Assembly: GCA_018896395.1 (NCBI GenBank)
Contig: JAHIMN010000154.1
Coordinates: forward strand, 1 to 5,284
Source of the DNA: Verrucomicrobiota bacterium
GTDB taxonomy: Bacteria > Verrucomicrobiota > Kiritimatiellia > JAAZAB01
Length of the DNA: 5,284 nt
Direction: 5' to 3'
Both the position numbers and the translations under genes were made by a program. The notes under the pieces are model-generated. The model was not told where the DNA came from and did no database searches. It saw nothing but the letters and a program-made list of their open reading frames with translations. Positions 4,987 to 5,284 of this stretch are shown piece after piece (position 1 is the stretch's first letter; every line of letters begins with the position of its first letter).

Positions 4987-5284
4987 ATGAGCATCGAGCA
5001 GTGGCTGGATCAATACGGGTATTGGGCGGTTTTTTGCGGCGTCTTTCTTGAAGGTCCGATTACGCTCGCTCTGGCCGGTTTCCTGGCGCACCAGGGATAT
5101 CTGAACATATTCGCGGTTTTCGCAACCGCATTTATGGCCACATTCGCGGTGATAGAAATCAGCTATTTCATCGGCTTGTTTGCCGGCCAATATTTACTGG
5201 CACGCTGGCCTTTCTGGCGCCGAAACGACTCCCGTTTCTCGGCGCTGATCGAGCGTTATAAAACACTTTTCATGCTGGGCTTTC
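4987..5284 (+). CDS. DedA-family (SNARE-associated/VTT domain) inner-membrane protein, N-terminal part (3' truncated by window edge)
   Basis: The frame is open from ATG 4987 to the window end (99 codons, no stop). It resembles DedA proteins, polytopic inner-membrane proteins linked to lipid scrambling or undecaprenyl-phosphate recycling, envelope integrity and proton-dependent transport. Family-like features are an N-terminal amphipathic start (IEQWLDQYGYWAVF), the re-entrant-type segment FLEGPITLALAGFLAHQGYLN (20-40) with conserved Glu22, a hydrophobic segment at about 41-66, RWPFWRR (73-79) and the ERYKTLFMLGF end that normally leads into the conserved Arg-containing motif, here cut off. 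The usual Gly-Asp before the YxxGR-like segment reads Val-Ile-Glu (55-57) instead. In-frame TTG at 4981 is an alternative start with GGA seven bases ahead; the ribosome binding site for ATG is weak. It lies 99 bp after the lipoprotein gene on the same strand, possibly a separate unit given the dyad. The family call is likely; the specific member is unknown. Confidence 0.8.
   Translation, partial: MSIEQWLDQYGYWAVFCGVFLEGPITLALAGFLAHQGYLNIFAVFATAFMATFAVIEISYFIGLFAGQYLLARWPFWRRNDSRFSALIERYKTLFMLGF

Noticed and set aside
4924..5190. A minus-strand 88-codon frame opposite the dedA start.
   Set aside because: The plus-strand frame gives a recognisable DedA-like protein over the same bases; the antisense product matches nothing I know.

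Overview
The window reads as ordinary chromosomal DNA from a moderately GC-rich bacterium. All supported genes lie on the plus strand. The order is: 3' end of gap (GAPDH), pgk, tpiA, an AT-rich repeat-bearing spacer, secG, a gene for an oligopeptide-type ABC transporter substrate-binding lipoprotein, a short spacer with a perfect dyad, and the 5' part of a DedA-family membrane protein cut by the window end. Three features loosely suggest a PVC-superphylum-like lineage (Kiritimatiellota, Lentisphaerota, Verrucomicrobiota or similar): the Lys/Glu-rich insertion in PGK, the tpiA-secG adjacency, and the intergenic AATTCCAAATTCC-type repeat. This placement comes from memory of those families, not from a search.

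Positions 1-2373 are a tightly packed lower-glycolysis operon. The gap stop and pgk start overlap as ATGA, and pgk and tpiA are separated by one base. Together the three enzymes interconvert dihydroxyacetone phosphate, glyceraldehyde-3-phosphate, 1,3-bisphosphoglycerate and 3-phosphoglycerate, and PGK yields ATP. Catalytic residues are intact wherever they can be seen.

Positions 2374-2576 hold no gene. They contain a long imperfect inverted repeat built from AATTCCA/TGGAATT words, followed by a compact GC hairpin and the secG ribosome binding site. By hand count, 2401-2520 is about 36% GC, against about 72% for a sample of pgk (1381-1440). secG (2577-2996) has the usual two membrane helices plus a long Pro/Ala-rich tail.

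Thirteen bases later begins a 625-residue SBP_bac_5-type lipoprotein. Its lipobox cysteine is the first residue of an in-frame 18-bp tandem repeat (CRPQPG). No permease or ATPase gene follows it in the window. The spacer at 4888-4986 holds a perfect 10-bp inverted repeat, a good Shine-Dalgarno sequence and a possible 13-codon leader ORF ending two bases before the dedA ATG.

I do not see a dramatic new system here. The items most worth a second look are the intergenic inverted repeat, the dyad and possible leader peptide before dedA, and the repeat at the lipobox.
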